Assembly (NCBI GenBank): GCA_964020975.1
Contig: OZ026622.1
Span: 61,019,259 to 61,083,258, forward strand
Direction of reading: 5' to 3'
DNA from: Hermodice carunculata
Lineage: Eukaryota; Annelida; Polychaeta; Eunicida; Amphinomidae
Length of the DNA: 64,000 bases
Shown here: piece by piece, positions 40,704 to 62,984 of the stretch
Layout: each line of letters begins with the position of its first letter
Numbering within the stretch: the stretch's first letter is position 1
Made by a program: the position numbers and the translations under genes
The notes under the pieces: generated by a model
Database searches by the model: none
What the model saw: only the letters and a program-made list of their open reading frames with translations
What the model was told of the DNA's origin: nothing

Positions 40704-43700
40704 CCTACTTCCCATGGTTGGTAGAAAAAAGGTGAACCTTTTAAGGCAACTTGTGAGCCAGGTATCAAAGTGCAATCGCATTCTTAGGTGAAATGGGTGA
40801 AATACTATATATCCAAATAAATATAAGGGAAGAGTCGACCTGCTTCTCGTGGTTTGTAGAAAAAAACTACAAACCTTGTGAGCCAGGTATCAAAGTACAG
40901 TTGCATTCTCAAATGAAATAGGTAAAATGCCAATACAGAAGTAAAAAAGAAGTTTCGACCTACTGCCCATAGTTTGTAGAAAAAAGATACAAACCTTGTG
41001 AGCCAGGTATGAAAATATAACTGTATTCTCAGGTGAACTTTGTGAACTCCTAATACAGAAAAATAAGGGAAAACTATACCTGCTTCCCATGGTTTGTAGG
41101 AAAAAAGATACAAACCTTGTGCGTTAGGTATCAAAGTGCAACTATGTACTCAGGTGAAATAGGTGAAAAACTAATACAGAAAAAAAAAGATTCTACCAGC
41201 TTTCCATGGTTTGTAGAAAAAAAATTCAAACCTTGTGAGTCAGTTATCAAACTACAATGATATACTCAGTTGAAATATGTGAAAAACTAATACAGAAATA
41301 CAAAACAGTCTATCTGCTTTCCATGGTTTGTAAAAGAAAGATAATGACTTTGTGAGCCAGGTATCAAAGTACAATTGTATTCTCAGATGAAATGGTTGAA
41401 ATACTAATAAAGAAATATAAGGGAAAATTATACCTGCTTCCCATGGTTTGTAGAAAAAAGATGCAAACCTTCTGAGTCAGGTATCAAAGTACAAATGTAT
41501 TCTCAGTTGAAGTACATGAAGTGCTATTACAGAAACATAAGGGAAGGTTCTCCCCGCTTCTGATGGTTTGTAGAGAATAAAATGCAAACCTTGTAAATCA
41601 TGTATCAAAGTACAATTGCATTCTCATGTGAAATAGGGGAAATACTAATACAGACATATCAGGGAAGATGTTACCAGCTTCCCGTGGCTTGCGGAAGGAG
41701 ACAAAAACCTTGTTAGTCAAGTATCAAAGTGCAATCATTTTCTCAGGTGAAATAGAGAAATGCTAATACAGAGAAATAAAGGGACAGGCTAACCACTTCC
41801 CATGGTTTCTACAAAAAAAATACAAACCTTGTGAGTTATGTAACAAAGTACAATTCTAATCTCGGGTGAAATAGGGGAAATACTAATACAGAAAAAAAAG
41901 AAGATTCTACCTACTTCCCATGGTTTGTAGAAAAAAGATACAAACCTTGTGAGCCAGGTATCAAACTATAATTGTATTATCAGGTGAATTAGGTGAAATA
42001 CTAATACAGAAATCTAAGGGAAGACTATACCTGCTTCCCATGTTTTGTAGAAAAAAGGTACAAACCTTGTGAGCCAGGTATCAAAGTACAATTATATATT
42101 GAGTTGAAATATGCGAAAAACTAATACAGAAATATAAGGGAACAGTCTACCTGCTTCCCATGTTTTGTAGAAAAAAGGTACAAACCTTGTGAGTCAGGTA
42201 TCAGAGGACAATTATATATTATTGAGTTGAAATATGCGAAAAACTAATACAGAAATATAAGGGAACAGTCTACCTGCTTCACATGGTTTGTATAAAAAAG
42301 GTACAAACATTTTGAGACAGGTATCAAAGTACGATAGCATTCTCATGTAAAGTAGGTGACATACTAATACAGAAATTAAAAAGAAGATTCTACCTGCTTC
42401 ACATTGTTTGTAGAAAAAAGGTACAAACCTTGTGAGTCGTGTATCAAAGTACAACTATGCATTCAGGTGAAATAGATGAAAAACTACAACAGAAATATGA
42501 CGGAAAAGTCTACCTGCTTCCCGTGGCTTGTAGAAAAAGATACAAACCTTGTGTGTCAGGTATCAAGCTACAATTATATACTCAGTTGAAATATGTGAAA
42601 AACTAGTACAGAAATATTAGGGAAGAGTTTACCTGCACTGGTTTAAAGAAAAAATATTCAAACCTTGTGAGGCAGGTTTAAAAGTACAGTATTATTGTAT
42701 TCTCTGGTGAAACAGGTGAAATACTGATACAGAAATATAAGGAAACATTATACCTGCTTTCGATGGTTTGTAGAAAGAGATAGAAACTTTACAAGCCAGG
42801 TATCAAAGCCCAATTGTATTCTCAGGTAAAGCAGGTGCAATCCTCCTTAAGAAACATAAGGGGAAATTCTACCTGATTCCCATGATTGTACAAAAAAAAA
42901 ATAAAAAAACTGTGTTCTGAGGTGAAGTAGATGAAATGCTATTACAGAATCACAAAAAGAGATTCAACCTGCTTCCCATGGCTTGTAGATAAAAAGATAC
43001 AAACCTTCTAAGTCAGGTATCAAAGGACAATTGCATTCTCATGTGAAATTAGGGAAATACTAGTACAGAAACATAAGGGAAGAGTCTACCTGTTTCCCAT
43101 GGTTTGTAGAAAAAGATAAAAACCTTGTGAATCAGGTAACATGTAATCTCAGGTGAAATAGGTGAAATGCTAATACAGAAACATAAGGGAAGATTCTACC
43201 CGCTTCTCATGGTTTGTAGAAAAAAGATACAAACCTTGTCCAGTCAGGTATTAAAGTGCCCTTGTATTAAAGATATATAAGAGAAGATTATACCTAATTC
43301 CCATGGTTTGCAGAAAAGAGATGCAAACATTTTGAGTCAGGTATCAAAGTGCAATTGTATTCTCAGGTAAAATAGATAAGAAAGACAAAGTACTAATTAT
43401 AGCTTATGGAAGGGATGTCTACCAGCTTTCCATGATTTCTAGGCAAAATGACACAAACCTTGTCAGCCAGGTATGAAACTGCCCCTCTATCAGCAGGTGA
43501 CATAGATGAAGTACTAGTTTCACAAATATAAGGGAAGACTTTACCTGTTGCTCATGGTTTGTAAATAAAAAAAAGGATACAAAACTTGTGAGCCAGTATC
43601 AGAGTAAAATTGTATTGTGAGATGAAAATGCCAATTGTACAAATATAAGAGATGTCTACCTGCTTCCGTGGTTTGTAGAAAAAAAGATAGAAACGTTGTG

Positions 43701-43720
43701 AGTCAGATATCCAAGTGCAA

Positions 43721-44066
43721 TAGGCAAGGGCAAGAACAGAAGGTTCAAGAACTGCCTTAAAGAGGGCACTGCAGTCAGGGGAGGGCTAGGGTTGTATATT
43801 CCCATTACTTTACATTGTTACTTGCAACTTAATAACTTGAAAACTACTGCACATAGAAACACCAAATTTCAGACAGTAAATCTAGATGCATAACCAAATA
43901 CCTCACAAAAATCATATAGCCACAGCTACATAACTGACTAGTTTATTTAAGGATGCTTTAAAATACAAAGTACTTGGAGTACACAGCTCTACCCGTCCAA
44001 AAGTTTGTGTAATTAGTTGTGTATTGAGGCGAATACACACCTTAGAGCTTATTCTGACCTTTCCTA
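43721..44066 (-). mobile_element. 346-bp TAGG...CCTA element in the satellite
   Basis: Splits the satellite phrase gtgcaa|ttgtattctc exactly. Ends TAGGCAAGGG and CTTTCCTA are imperfect inverted repeats. It carries the phrase aaatttggtgtttctatgtg (minus strand) and a GTGTATTCGCCTCAATACAC near-palindrome. The sister copy at 54052-54395 lies in opposite orientation. Confidence 0.75.
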
Positions 44067-44994
44067 TTGTATTCTCAGGTGAAATACTAATCACACACAC
44101 TCATACACACATATGTACATACATGTATATGACATTAGAGTATCAATCTGCTTGGCATGGTTTGTAGATAAATCAAAACGCAATTGTATTCTCAGGGGAA
44201 AAAGGTGAAATACTCAGTATACATAAGTAAGAGAAGAGTCAGCCTGATTTGTAGTAAAAAGATACAAACACTATCAGTTAAGTATCGAAGTGCAATTGTA
44301 TTTTCAGGTAAAATAGGTAAAATATTAAGTGTGCGAGTCAGGTATGAAAGTTTTACTATATTTTGAGGTCAAATACCAATGCATGGGGGGGGGGGGGATC
44401 AAAAGTCTATTTGATAGTTGTAATTTTTAAGCATCAACATCATCATTCAAATGACCAGATATTGGGAATTACAATACATATACAGTACAATACTTTTATT
44501 TAATTTAGTTTTCGCTTCAAAAACGCTAGCCACATGGTAATATCAGTGATTGAAATACAAATGGCGTATGTGGTGACAATTACTAACTTGGCAGGATAAA
44601 AACACAGAGACTCAATATATGAAGTGTAAAATGAAAAATGTTATACCAAGCACAATAAAATAATAGAAATAACAGAAAAATTCGTCCATGTTGATAATTT
44701 GAACACTAAATATGTTAAAGCTGGAACAGTTCATGCAAAGGTATGGAAAGGCAAGTACTGATTGTTATTGCACAAAGCACAACTGCTGTTTTATTGGTTT
44801 ATAAGGCTTCTACTTAAAACTGCTTAAGGACTCACAATGCATTTGGCCCTCTTTTTGTTTGTGGTTTTATTGATTGATTTTACTTTTTCCTTATGCTCTT
44901 AGTATAAAACAAAGACAAATCATATGAAAGTATGTCACACAGTTATGTCAACTCAATATCACGTTAAAATGATATTTTAGCACACATGTAGTAA

Positions 44995-45226
44995 AACATA
45001 AAAAACAAAACAAAACAAAAACAAAAAAACAAACAAAAAACAAAACAAAACAAAAAAAACAAACCAAAAAAAATAAACAAAAAACAACAAAACAAAAAAA
45101 AAACATAAAAAAAAACAAAAAACCAAAAAAAAAAAACAAAAAAAAAAACAAACAAAAACAAAAAAAAAAAAAAAAAAAAAACAAAAACAAAAGAAAAACA
45201 AAACAAAAGAAAACAAAACAAAACTC
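44995..45226. repeat. (CAAAA)n-type A/C low-complexity tract
   Basis: About 230 bases of A runs punctuated by single C. The phenylalanine-rich frames on the minus strand are artefacts. Confidence 0.97.
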
Positions 45227-45689
45227 TAAGACACCACGATACTGTAAATCATAAAAATTGCATGACCCAAGTACTTAACTTTGCATTTCATGGGCCTCTG
45301 CTGTTTTACAGTTAAACTTCTGTCCACTCACCCACCAATCCCCAACAAAGTGTTCCAAATTTTAGCACCATAGTCCATATATTGTGCAGACCATATTGCT
45401 TAGTCCTGCAGTGTTTAACTGTTTGGTACACAGTTGGTGCTCATTTGTTAAATTCTAATATTTTGCTTTTTGATGTTAAAAAGGTTCCACATAGAAGCCA
45501 CATAAATGGTTGCCTGAGGAACAGATTTAGTGGGCACTGCTGTTCTTGATGGCAATAATCTCAATACTGGCAATAGACCTTTCGCAATTAAAATATTTTA
45601 ATAGAGAGGTGAGAAAATTTTTCAGTTTAGAAGGGCCAACGTGCGACTAATGTTTACATGGCTATTTTTAAACTTTCCCGCAAAATCTG

Positions 45690-46104
45690 TATTGACGCAT
45701 GCGTATTAGGGGGGTTTCCCCTAATACCAGCGGTCCTAAAAATAAACCTGCTGGTGGAGGTTTGTATCAAGTCTTTTCCATGGCAACAAGATTAAGCCCG
45801 CACAAATGGCATGGCCTACAGCCATAAGTCCAATATAATGCAGTGTCTAATTTGTACAAAATAATAGGCCTTCACTTACATGTAAAGACTACAAAAACAC
45901 GTGCTTACGATTTGATGTGGACGGTTGACTGTGTTTCTTGAAATTAATACCAATGTAATATATTCATAGACATGAAACATGTAAGATTTTGTGCACGGTG
46001 CCAACTGTTCTATTTATAGAGAAAGCCACGTGGTTCTGTTATCACCTTATCTGTTACAGCCCGGTTAACTTGATCGATTGTGTCATGTAAAGACCTTGAA
46101 AAAA
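45690..46104 (+). promoter_or_regulatory. AMDHD1 upstream region
   Basis: This contains an NRF1-like acgcatgcgt, a perfect 10-bp-arm inverted repeat at 45703-45727 centred on a kappa-B-like GGGGGTTTCCCC, a TATA-like tatttatag near 46012 and a CCACGTGG E-box near 46027, then a GGTTAAC motif before the ATG. The start of transcription cannot be fixed. Confidence 0.3.
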
Positions 46105-56694
<10,590 letters not shown>

Positions 56695-57099
56695 GTAGGT
56701 TTTTTTTTTTTTTTTTTTTTTCCTTCTGTTTGCTTCATTATTGTAACAGTTCTAATTAAGATTGCCCTTTCCTGTACTTACTAACCATTTTGGCAATATT
56801 TATTGGAAAAGAATATCTTTTTTCATGTTATACACTGTCTGATGTGCTGAGGATATGCAAATTGTGAATAGATAATACATGGCTATGCATCAGTTTTCAG
56901 TTATCAGATGGAAATGATCCAGCTGACAAAATGCACTAGATAATCATTTTGTAAATGAAACGTTTCCTTCCAACGTCCAATATACACCTTTTCCTGTTTT
57001 ATAACATAATGGTTCTAATATCAATATTAGTGTCACACTTTTATGTTCAAAACTTTTCTTTATGACAATATTATTATACCCTTACCAAACTTGCACGCC

Positions 57100-57430
57100 C
57101 GTATTAAGCACTCAGAAAGCTTTCAAAATTAGCATTACTATAGCTATCGAAAGGTAGTGTGATAGCTTAAGTCTGTGAATGCCAATATGAATTTATACTC
57201 TCACTCAAAAGCTATTTAAATGTAAGCTTTCGAGTGCTTGTTAGCCTTCCTGAAGTTTGCAATAGGCACGAAATATTTAAATGAGCTAAGCATTGGATAG
57301 CTAGCACTCGATAGCTAGTAGACAAGCATTTGAATGTTAGTATATAAGCACTTGACAGCTTAAAGATAATCATTCGGTAGCTTGTAAATAAGCACTTGAG
57401 AGCTTGTACTGGTGTAACTATTGCAAGCTA
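57100..57430. repeat. diverged 'agcacttgagagcttg' repeat
   Basis: Variants of aagcacttgacagctt, gcactcgatagctag and catttgaatgtta recur at about 25-35-bp steps, mixing both orientations (agctt / aagct). Confidence 0.5.
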
Positions 57431-58178
57431 TCATAAACGCTGGAATACCAAGAGAATTAGCACTCCAAGGTCAAGGCCAAAAGCTGAGTTTGAATTTCTG
57501 GTAAACAAGTATGACAGTTTTATAAATTGAGACAAAAATGGTCATTGGTATCTCTGCATGTATGCTGCATACAGCTATTATAGTTGCCTGCAAGACAATA
57601 TATTTACTATGGGAAGCTGCAAACACGTTTCATGTCTGGATGTACTAGATAAATGTATAACTCAAATAAGTACAATACAAATAAGCTAGTACACCATCTA
57701 CAGAAATGTGACAAGACATGAACAATGCGAATGTAAGGGTGGCAAAGACAGTTGGCAAATCAAACTTTAACTTTCAACTTACATCAACTTCAAAGAACCA
57801 TACAATTCTACCCAGATGGTTCATGGTATTTTATGTACCAGCTAGACTAATATCTAGGTAAATTTACAGCACTTGAATAACTAAATTAAGATTGAAGGGG
57901 CTTACCATTTTGCAGTCCCAACTGTGTTTTGAAAATGGCAGGCAACAGGATGTTGATATAATCATGTGACCATCTTAGTTTTCAGAGTAAGCAATCCTAA
58001 TGCCTCATAGCAATCACTAACTATTAGGCTTTGTTATCCAATTAAGTTCTTACATTAGGTACATATTCATGCCTTAAGCATTCAACTGAAGAACATGTAC
58101 CTTTCATAACTAGGATTGCTAACTTAAGCTTTCAGACTTTAAGCTCTCACTTGCACAAGCATACACCCTTGTGTGAGC

Positions 58179-58378
58179 TACAGCAAACCTGTCCAAGTGG
58201 GCACCTTCGTTAAATGGGTACTTGTGTTAATTAGTGGGCACTTTTGCCTGGTCCCGTTTTTTCCCATTATGTCTCATAATAATGGACCCTCCGCTAAGTG
58301 GGCACGTGTTGTATGTGGGCAGTGGGCACCCTAAAAGGGCATTTTGTACACCTTTATTTTCTTAAGTGGGCACCGGCA
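58179..58378. mobile_element. partial CAGTG-type MITE beside the retroelement
   Basis: Starts TACAGCAAACCTGTCCAAGT; built of 'agtgggcacc' phrases and 'tggtcccgttt' as at 12259. The right end is not clear before the retroelement begins. Confidence 0.5.
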
Positions 58379-60781
58379 GCTTGGGGGTAGCCATCAGTCT
58401 GAGTGAGGAGGCTTCATCTGAAGGGGAAACCTCAGAGCTACATGTATGTGGAGTTGAGGCCGCCAACAGCAGAAACTGGCTGGAACCGGAAACACTCCTT
58501 ACTTACCCATATGGGACTACACCTAGCTCCCAGGCCCACTGACATGATAGATGTCTGCCTAATGGGTAGACGCTATTAGTTTCAGCTCCATCGGCCCTGG
58601 AGATCTTAAACAGGGCGTAATGGGGGGGGGGGGGGGGCGGTATGTGTTTCCATAGGGCAGTAAAGTTCCATGTGAAACTGCCAACAGGCTGAGACATTAG
58701 GACAAACTGCCTGATAATGTTCAAGATTAGGTCGGCTAGGCATGAAGCCCTGCAAGGCCCACTAAGAAATGCTCCAACCTATAGGCTCATAGCCACAAGA
58801 GCGCCATAAACTGGAACACAGTTGCTGCTCTGGATCCCAACAAACAAATATCGGAACCTAAGCATAAGACCCTGTGATGCCGCAAAGGAGTAATGTTCTC
58901 CTGTAGCACTATCATGTCAGGAGGCATTAAAGGCTCGCACCTCGGGAGCTGTGGCTGAGACAAGCTACAAGGCACCAGACCTTTCCAGTGAGATCTCATT
59001 GGTATTAAGGATCGTCTGCTTAATCTACAGTTTGTACCTTGAAATCATGTTTCTGCAAACTTGCTCCCTACGTGGGTCACTCAGTGATAGAAGGAGGATA
59101 AACGTGCATCCAGAGAGTCCGTCCATGCCAAAAAGGTACCAGCAAAGAGCTCTCGCTGGGCACAGGGCTCTTTTTTTGAGAAGAAGAGGGGCACCAAAGC
59201 ATGGAGGGTAAAACCTTGAAGGCTGTAGCCTGATCTCAAGCCACTTGGTTCTTTTCAAGGAAGCCCAAGTGAGGCCTCATAGTTACCTGGGAGTCGTCAG
59301 GGGAGCATTGGAGTCAGTCATAAGCCAGCACATGGATCTCGCTTCTTCTACCCCCCCCCCCCCCAAAGCAAGTGCTAATAGAAACAAATTTCCATGTCCA
59401 GTATTTGAGGGAACCTGCTTGGGTTCCTCAAGGCACTCAAAGGGCCATTTCTTCAACATGACTAAAACCAGTGGTAGGTCCCACTGAGGCAGGACTTGTT
59501 GGTGTAGAAGGACCCGATGAGTGCCTTCAGAGAAGGATCACTCCCAATGCAAATGTCCAAGATGTTGGCAAGGGTTGAGGAGATGGCTGATTGGAAACCC
59601 TCCACTGTTCTCGAGCTCTGCCTAAGACTTCCCACTGATAGCACCGGAAGTCATTTGCCCACAAAAGCAGAGACCAAGGTGAATTTCCTGCTTGTGCACC
59701 AGTCAGAAAACACGATCCACCAAGCCGAGTAGGCAGTTAGAGAAGAAGCTCGAAGCCCTCCCCGACAATTCTTTCTGAGACCTGTTCCAAGAAGCCTCTG
59801 TCGCAGATGTGCTGTGAGATAACTGCCAAGCAGAGGTTGGGCACTTGTCTTGAGGGTTCCTGTGGAAAATGCTCAACCACGGCTGCACCGGAAGCTTCGA
59901 CCATGCTGGTAATCACAGCAGAAGTTCAATGCTTAATTCCAGTAGGTCTATGGAGCAATTGCTCCAGGGCTGCCGAGGGGTGGCCAAGATCGGATTGCAA
60001 TCATGGGACCACATCTTGAGCGGTACCCTCAGAGGGATCTGGCAGGGTGGAAAGATGTACACCGAAAGGTTTCTCCAGTCCACAGATAGAGCATCCACCA
60101 CTAGCGCCTGGGGTCCAGGACAGGAGAGATGCAAACTGGCAGTTTTGCACTCCTGTGAGTTGCAACTAGACCACATGTGGAGCTCCCCACCTGGCCCAAA
60201 TGGCCTGAATGATGTTAGGGAAGAGCAACCACTCCCTCCCTACCAGCTGACCCCTTCTCAAAAGTTGGTCGGCAGGACATCTTAATGTCTCGGGATGTCC
60301 TCCTCTGGGTCCTAAAAGTGGAGGGGCACTAAGTGTATCTCATCCAGTTCCGACTAGTTTATGTGGTGAGACGCAAAAGAAGTGGGCCAAAAGCCCGATG
60401 CTGTCCAGCTCCTCACATGGGCTCCCCACCTGGACTAAGAAGAGTCCAAGTAAATGGTGAGCTGGGCCTGAAAGCATTTGTCCCTTCAAGACATTCTCCC
60501 TTACGGTCCACCACAGAAGTGTTAGGGTTTGATAGCCCTGGTCTCTTGACCATCTGCCCTGCAGAGCATGCTGCAAGAGGTGACGATGGAGAGGACCGAG
60601 TGGAACCTGGGAGTCCATCTAGGACATGAAGCCCAGCAAGGTGAGCCATTGTTGTGCCGAGTAGACCTTGCCAGTCTGAGAGGTTCTGAGTAGTGACTTA
60701 AGTGTCTCCCACCCGTCGTCCGAAGGGAAACAGATGTAGGCAACCAGGCAAAACTGGACGCCGAGAAGGATGAAAGTCTGC

Positions 60782-61632
60782 TGTTATGAAAATGTGTATG
60801 GCTGTTTGTTTTCATTTGGACAGGTCACTGTATTCATTCAGTGTTTGCTGGGTCATTGAGTTCAATGAATACTATGCAGGGTCACTGCAGAGCCACTGAG
60901 TTGGCCTGTTTTGTGAGTGACTCACATGTAACTTGTATTCAGGTGGAAGAAGCTAGAATGTTGACCTGCATGTATATGAGGTGACCCATACAGGTCTCAG
61001 TGGATGTGTGACTAATTGGAAAACTGGAACCAATTGGCAATTAGAGATTTCTGTGTATAGATATAAAGCAGCTATTTCCTGACTGAGAAAGCAGAGCAGA
61101 GAAGAGGAGAGAATTCTGAAGGATCTGACTAAAGCTGTATGTTGTCATCAAGCCATTGGGACTGTGAGCCATTGTTTACATTGTACCTGTGGAGTGTGGA
61201 CAGTGTCTTGAGTGAACTTGTATATTTAGTGCTACACATTTACACTTTGTACCTGTGGAGTGTGGACATTGTCTTTGAGTGGACTGGTATATTGTACCAC
61301 TTTGGAACCAAACCATACATGTACCTCTGTGGGATTGGATCAACACCTCATCTTTCAGTACCACATTGGAGCCAGACCATACCTCTGTGGGATTTGTACC
61401 AGATCATTTGGCACCTATCATAGGACTTGGAACTGTGCGACAGTACCTGTGGATAATATCACCAGGGATTAGGATTTACATAAGACTGTTTGAATGTTGA
61501 AATACCAGTGGAGATAAGTTTACCTACTTTGTACTGTTTGTGATTGTTAATATATTGTTATTGTTAAAGTCATATCATTGTTGTCATTCTTTGTTGAGTT
61601 CTGATAATATTCAAAAGGTGGGCATTGTAACA
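60782..61632. mobile_element. solo LTR (851 bp) inserted in the DIRS element
   Basis: Starts TGTTATGAAAATG and ends GGGCATTGTAACA (TG...CA), flanked by the 5-bp target duplication tctgc at 60777-60781 and 61633-61637. It holds a CCAAT box near 61030, a TATA box (tataaa, 61062) and a two-copy internal repeat (gtacctgtggagtgtggaca) near 61182 and 61250. No internal genes remain. Probably Ty3/mdg4-like from end sequence and 5-bp duplication. Younger than the DIRS copy it interrupts. Confidence 0.9.
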
Positions 61633-62984
61633 TCTGCTCTGGCCAAAGACTGGACTTGTATAGTCTGTGTGTGAGGTGTGTGAATCCAGGCATCAAAGAG
61701 CTCAGATAAGCCAATCATACAGATACAGATGAATGCAAATGGCTGATTGCCGAAGGTACACAGCAACCGCCTGTGCAAACAACACCAGCTGTTTCATAGC
61801 AAGGCCTAGCCGAAAAGTGAACTGGTAAATTTTGCATGGAATTTGAACGGCAGATACTTCCGTGAAGTTTCCGCAGTTGGCATATGGAAGAATACATCCC
61901 TGAGATCCAGGGATGCCAATCCATGGACCTCAAGGCTGCTGCCACCGAGTGGGAGCTATAACTCCATCCTGAGGATGGGGCTTAGAGGAAGGTGTTAAGC
62001 GTTGACAGGTCTATGACTGGGCACCATCCTCCGTCCCACTTAGGGCCCAGGAAGAAAATGTTGTAGAAGCCACAAGTACTGTGATCCTTGACTGGCTCTG
62101 TGGCATGCTTGCTCCAAAGCATGTGAACTGCCTTTGGGTTCCATGGAGGGCATTTCAAACCACTGGGGTTTGCGGCTTAAAGGATGGCTGTCTTTGTTGA
62201 AAGGCAGCATGTAGCTGTGTCTCAGGATGTTGACAACAAACAAATCATCCATTACAGACTCGCCGTGTGTGCTATATGTGGCAGAGCAGCTGCTGACTGG
62301 GCACCACATGGAGTCTGTGTGGTGGTTGGCAATCCTGAGACAGTGTGATCCAGCATACAAGAGTCAGGAATGCCGAGGCTCTCCTGTATTCTTGCCTTTA
62401 CTGGACGGTTTGCCCTTTCCTGAGCAATGCCTGCAATTTCCAGGGTGTCATGTCCGGGAGGGACCACGAGCCCAGGGAGAGTAGAAGCAGCCTGGGAAGT
62501 ACCGCAACTGATCAGAAAAAATTGGGGTGGGTGTTGCCATGTGCCCTTGGGAGACATTAAAGCCCGGCAGGACGGCGAAAGAGCCCCATGCCTCTCCTGC
62601 TCTGGTGGGACCACATTGCTCTAAATGAGTGCTTTAACATGGTCAAAACCCATCAGTGCAACAGGAGTCGTGTATATGGGTGCAGAAGGTTGTTCCATTG
62701 CCCTAATGGGTACTGACTAGCTCAGCTGTTCAGATTGTAAATGGCGTGGCAGCAGACTTGTCTGTTTCACAGTGCCCTGGGCTGGGACACCAACTCCTGT
62801 GGGTAGAAGTCACCGTAGCCTCAGACACTGCCTCCACTTGCTCAGCCCACATGGGGCCAGAGGGGCGGGGGGGGGGGGGTTGGTGGTGGTGGTGGTGTTC
62901 AGGTGGACCATATGCAGTGGTCTCCACAGCTGCCAACAAAGATGTCTGCTGGCCAGAGGGGGACCTGCTGGGTCTCCATGAGAA

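Larger units (their letters stand above)
40205..44383 (-). repeat. ~119-bp hairpin satellite, inverted array, about 30 units
   Basis: The same unit as 35795-39200 in reverse orientation: tgcttcccatggtttgtaga, then aaaaagatacaaacc, then ttgtgag.caggtatcaaag, then caattgtattctcaggtgaa. Interrupted by a MITE (40523-40703) and a 346-bp element (43721-44066). The outermost units after 44100 are the most decayed. Confidence 0.93.

Noticed and set aside
44948-45221. Phenylalanine-rich membrane-like frames
   Set aside because: Translations of the A/C low-complexity tract.
46078-46104. Upstream extension of AMDHD1 exon 1 from a ttg codon
   Set aside because: No ATG in this extension; the ATG at 46105 gives an N terminus that aligns with the family.
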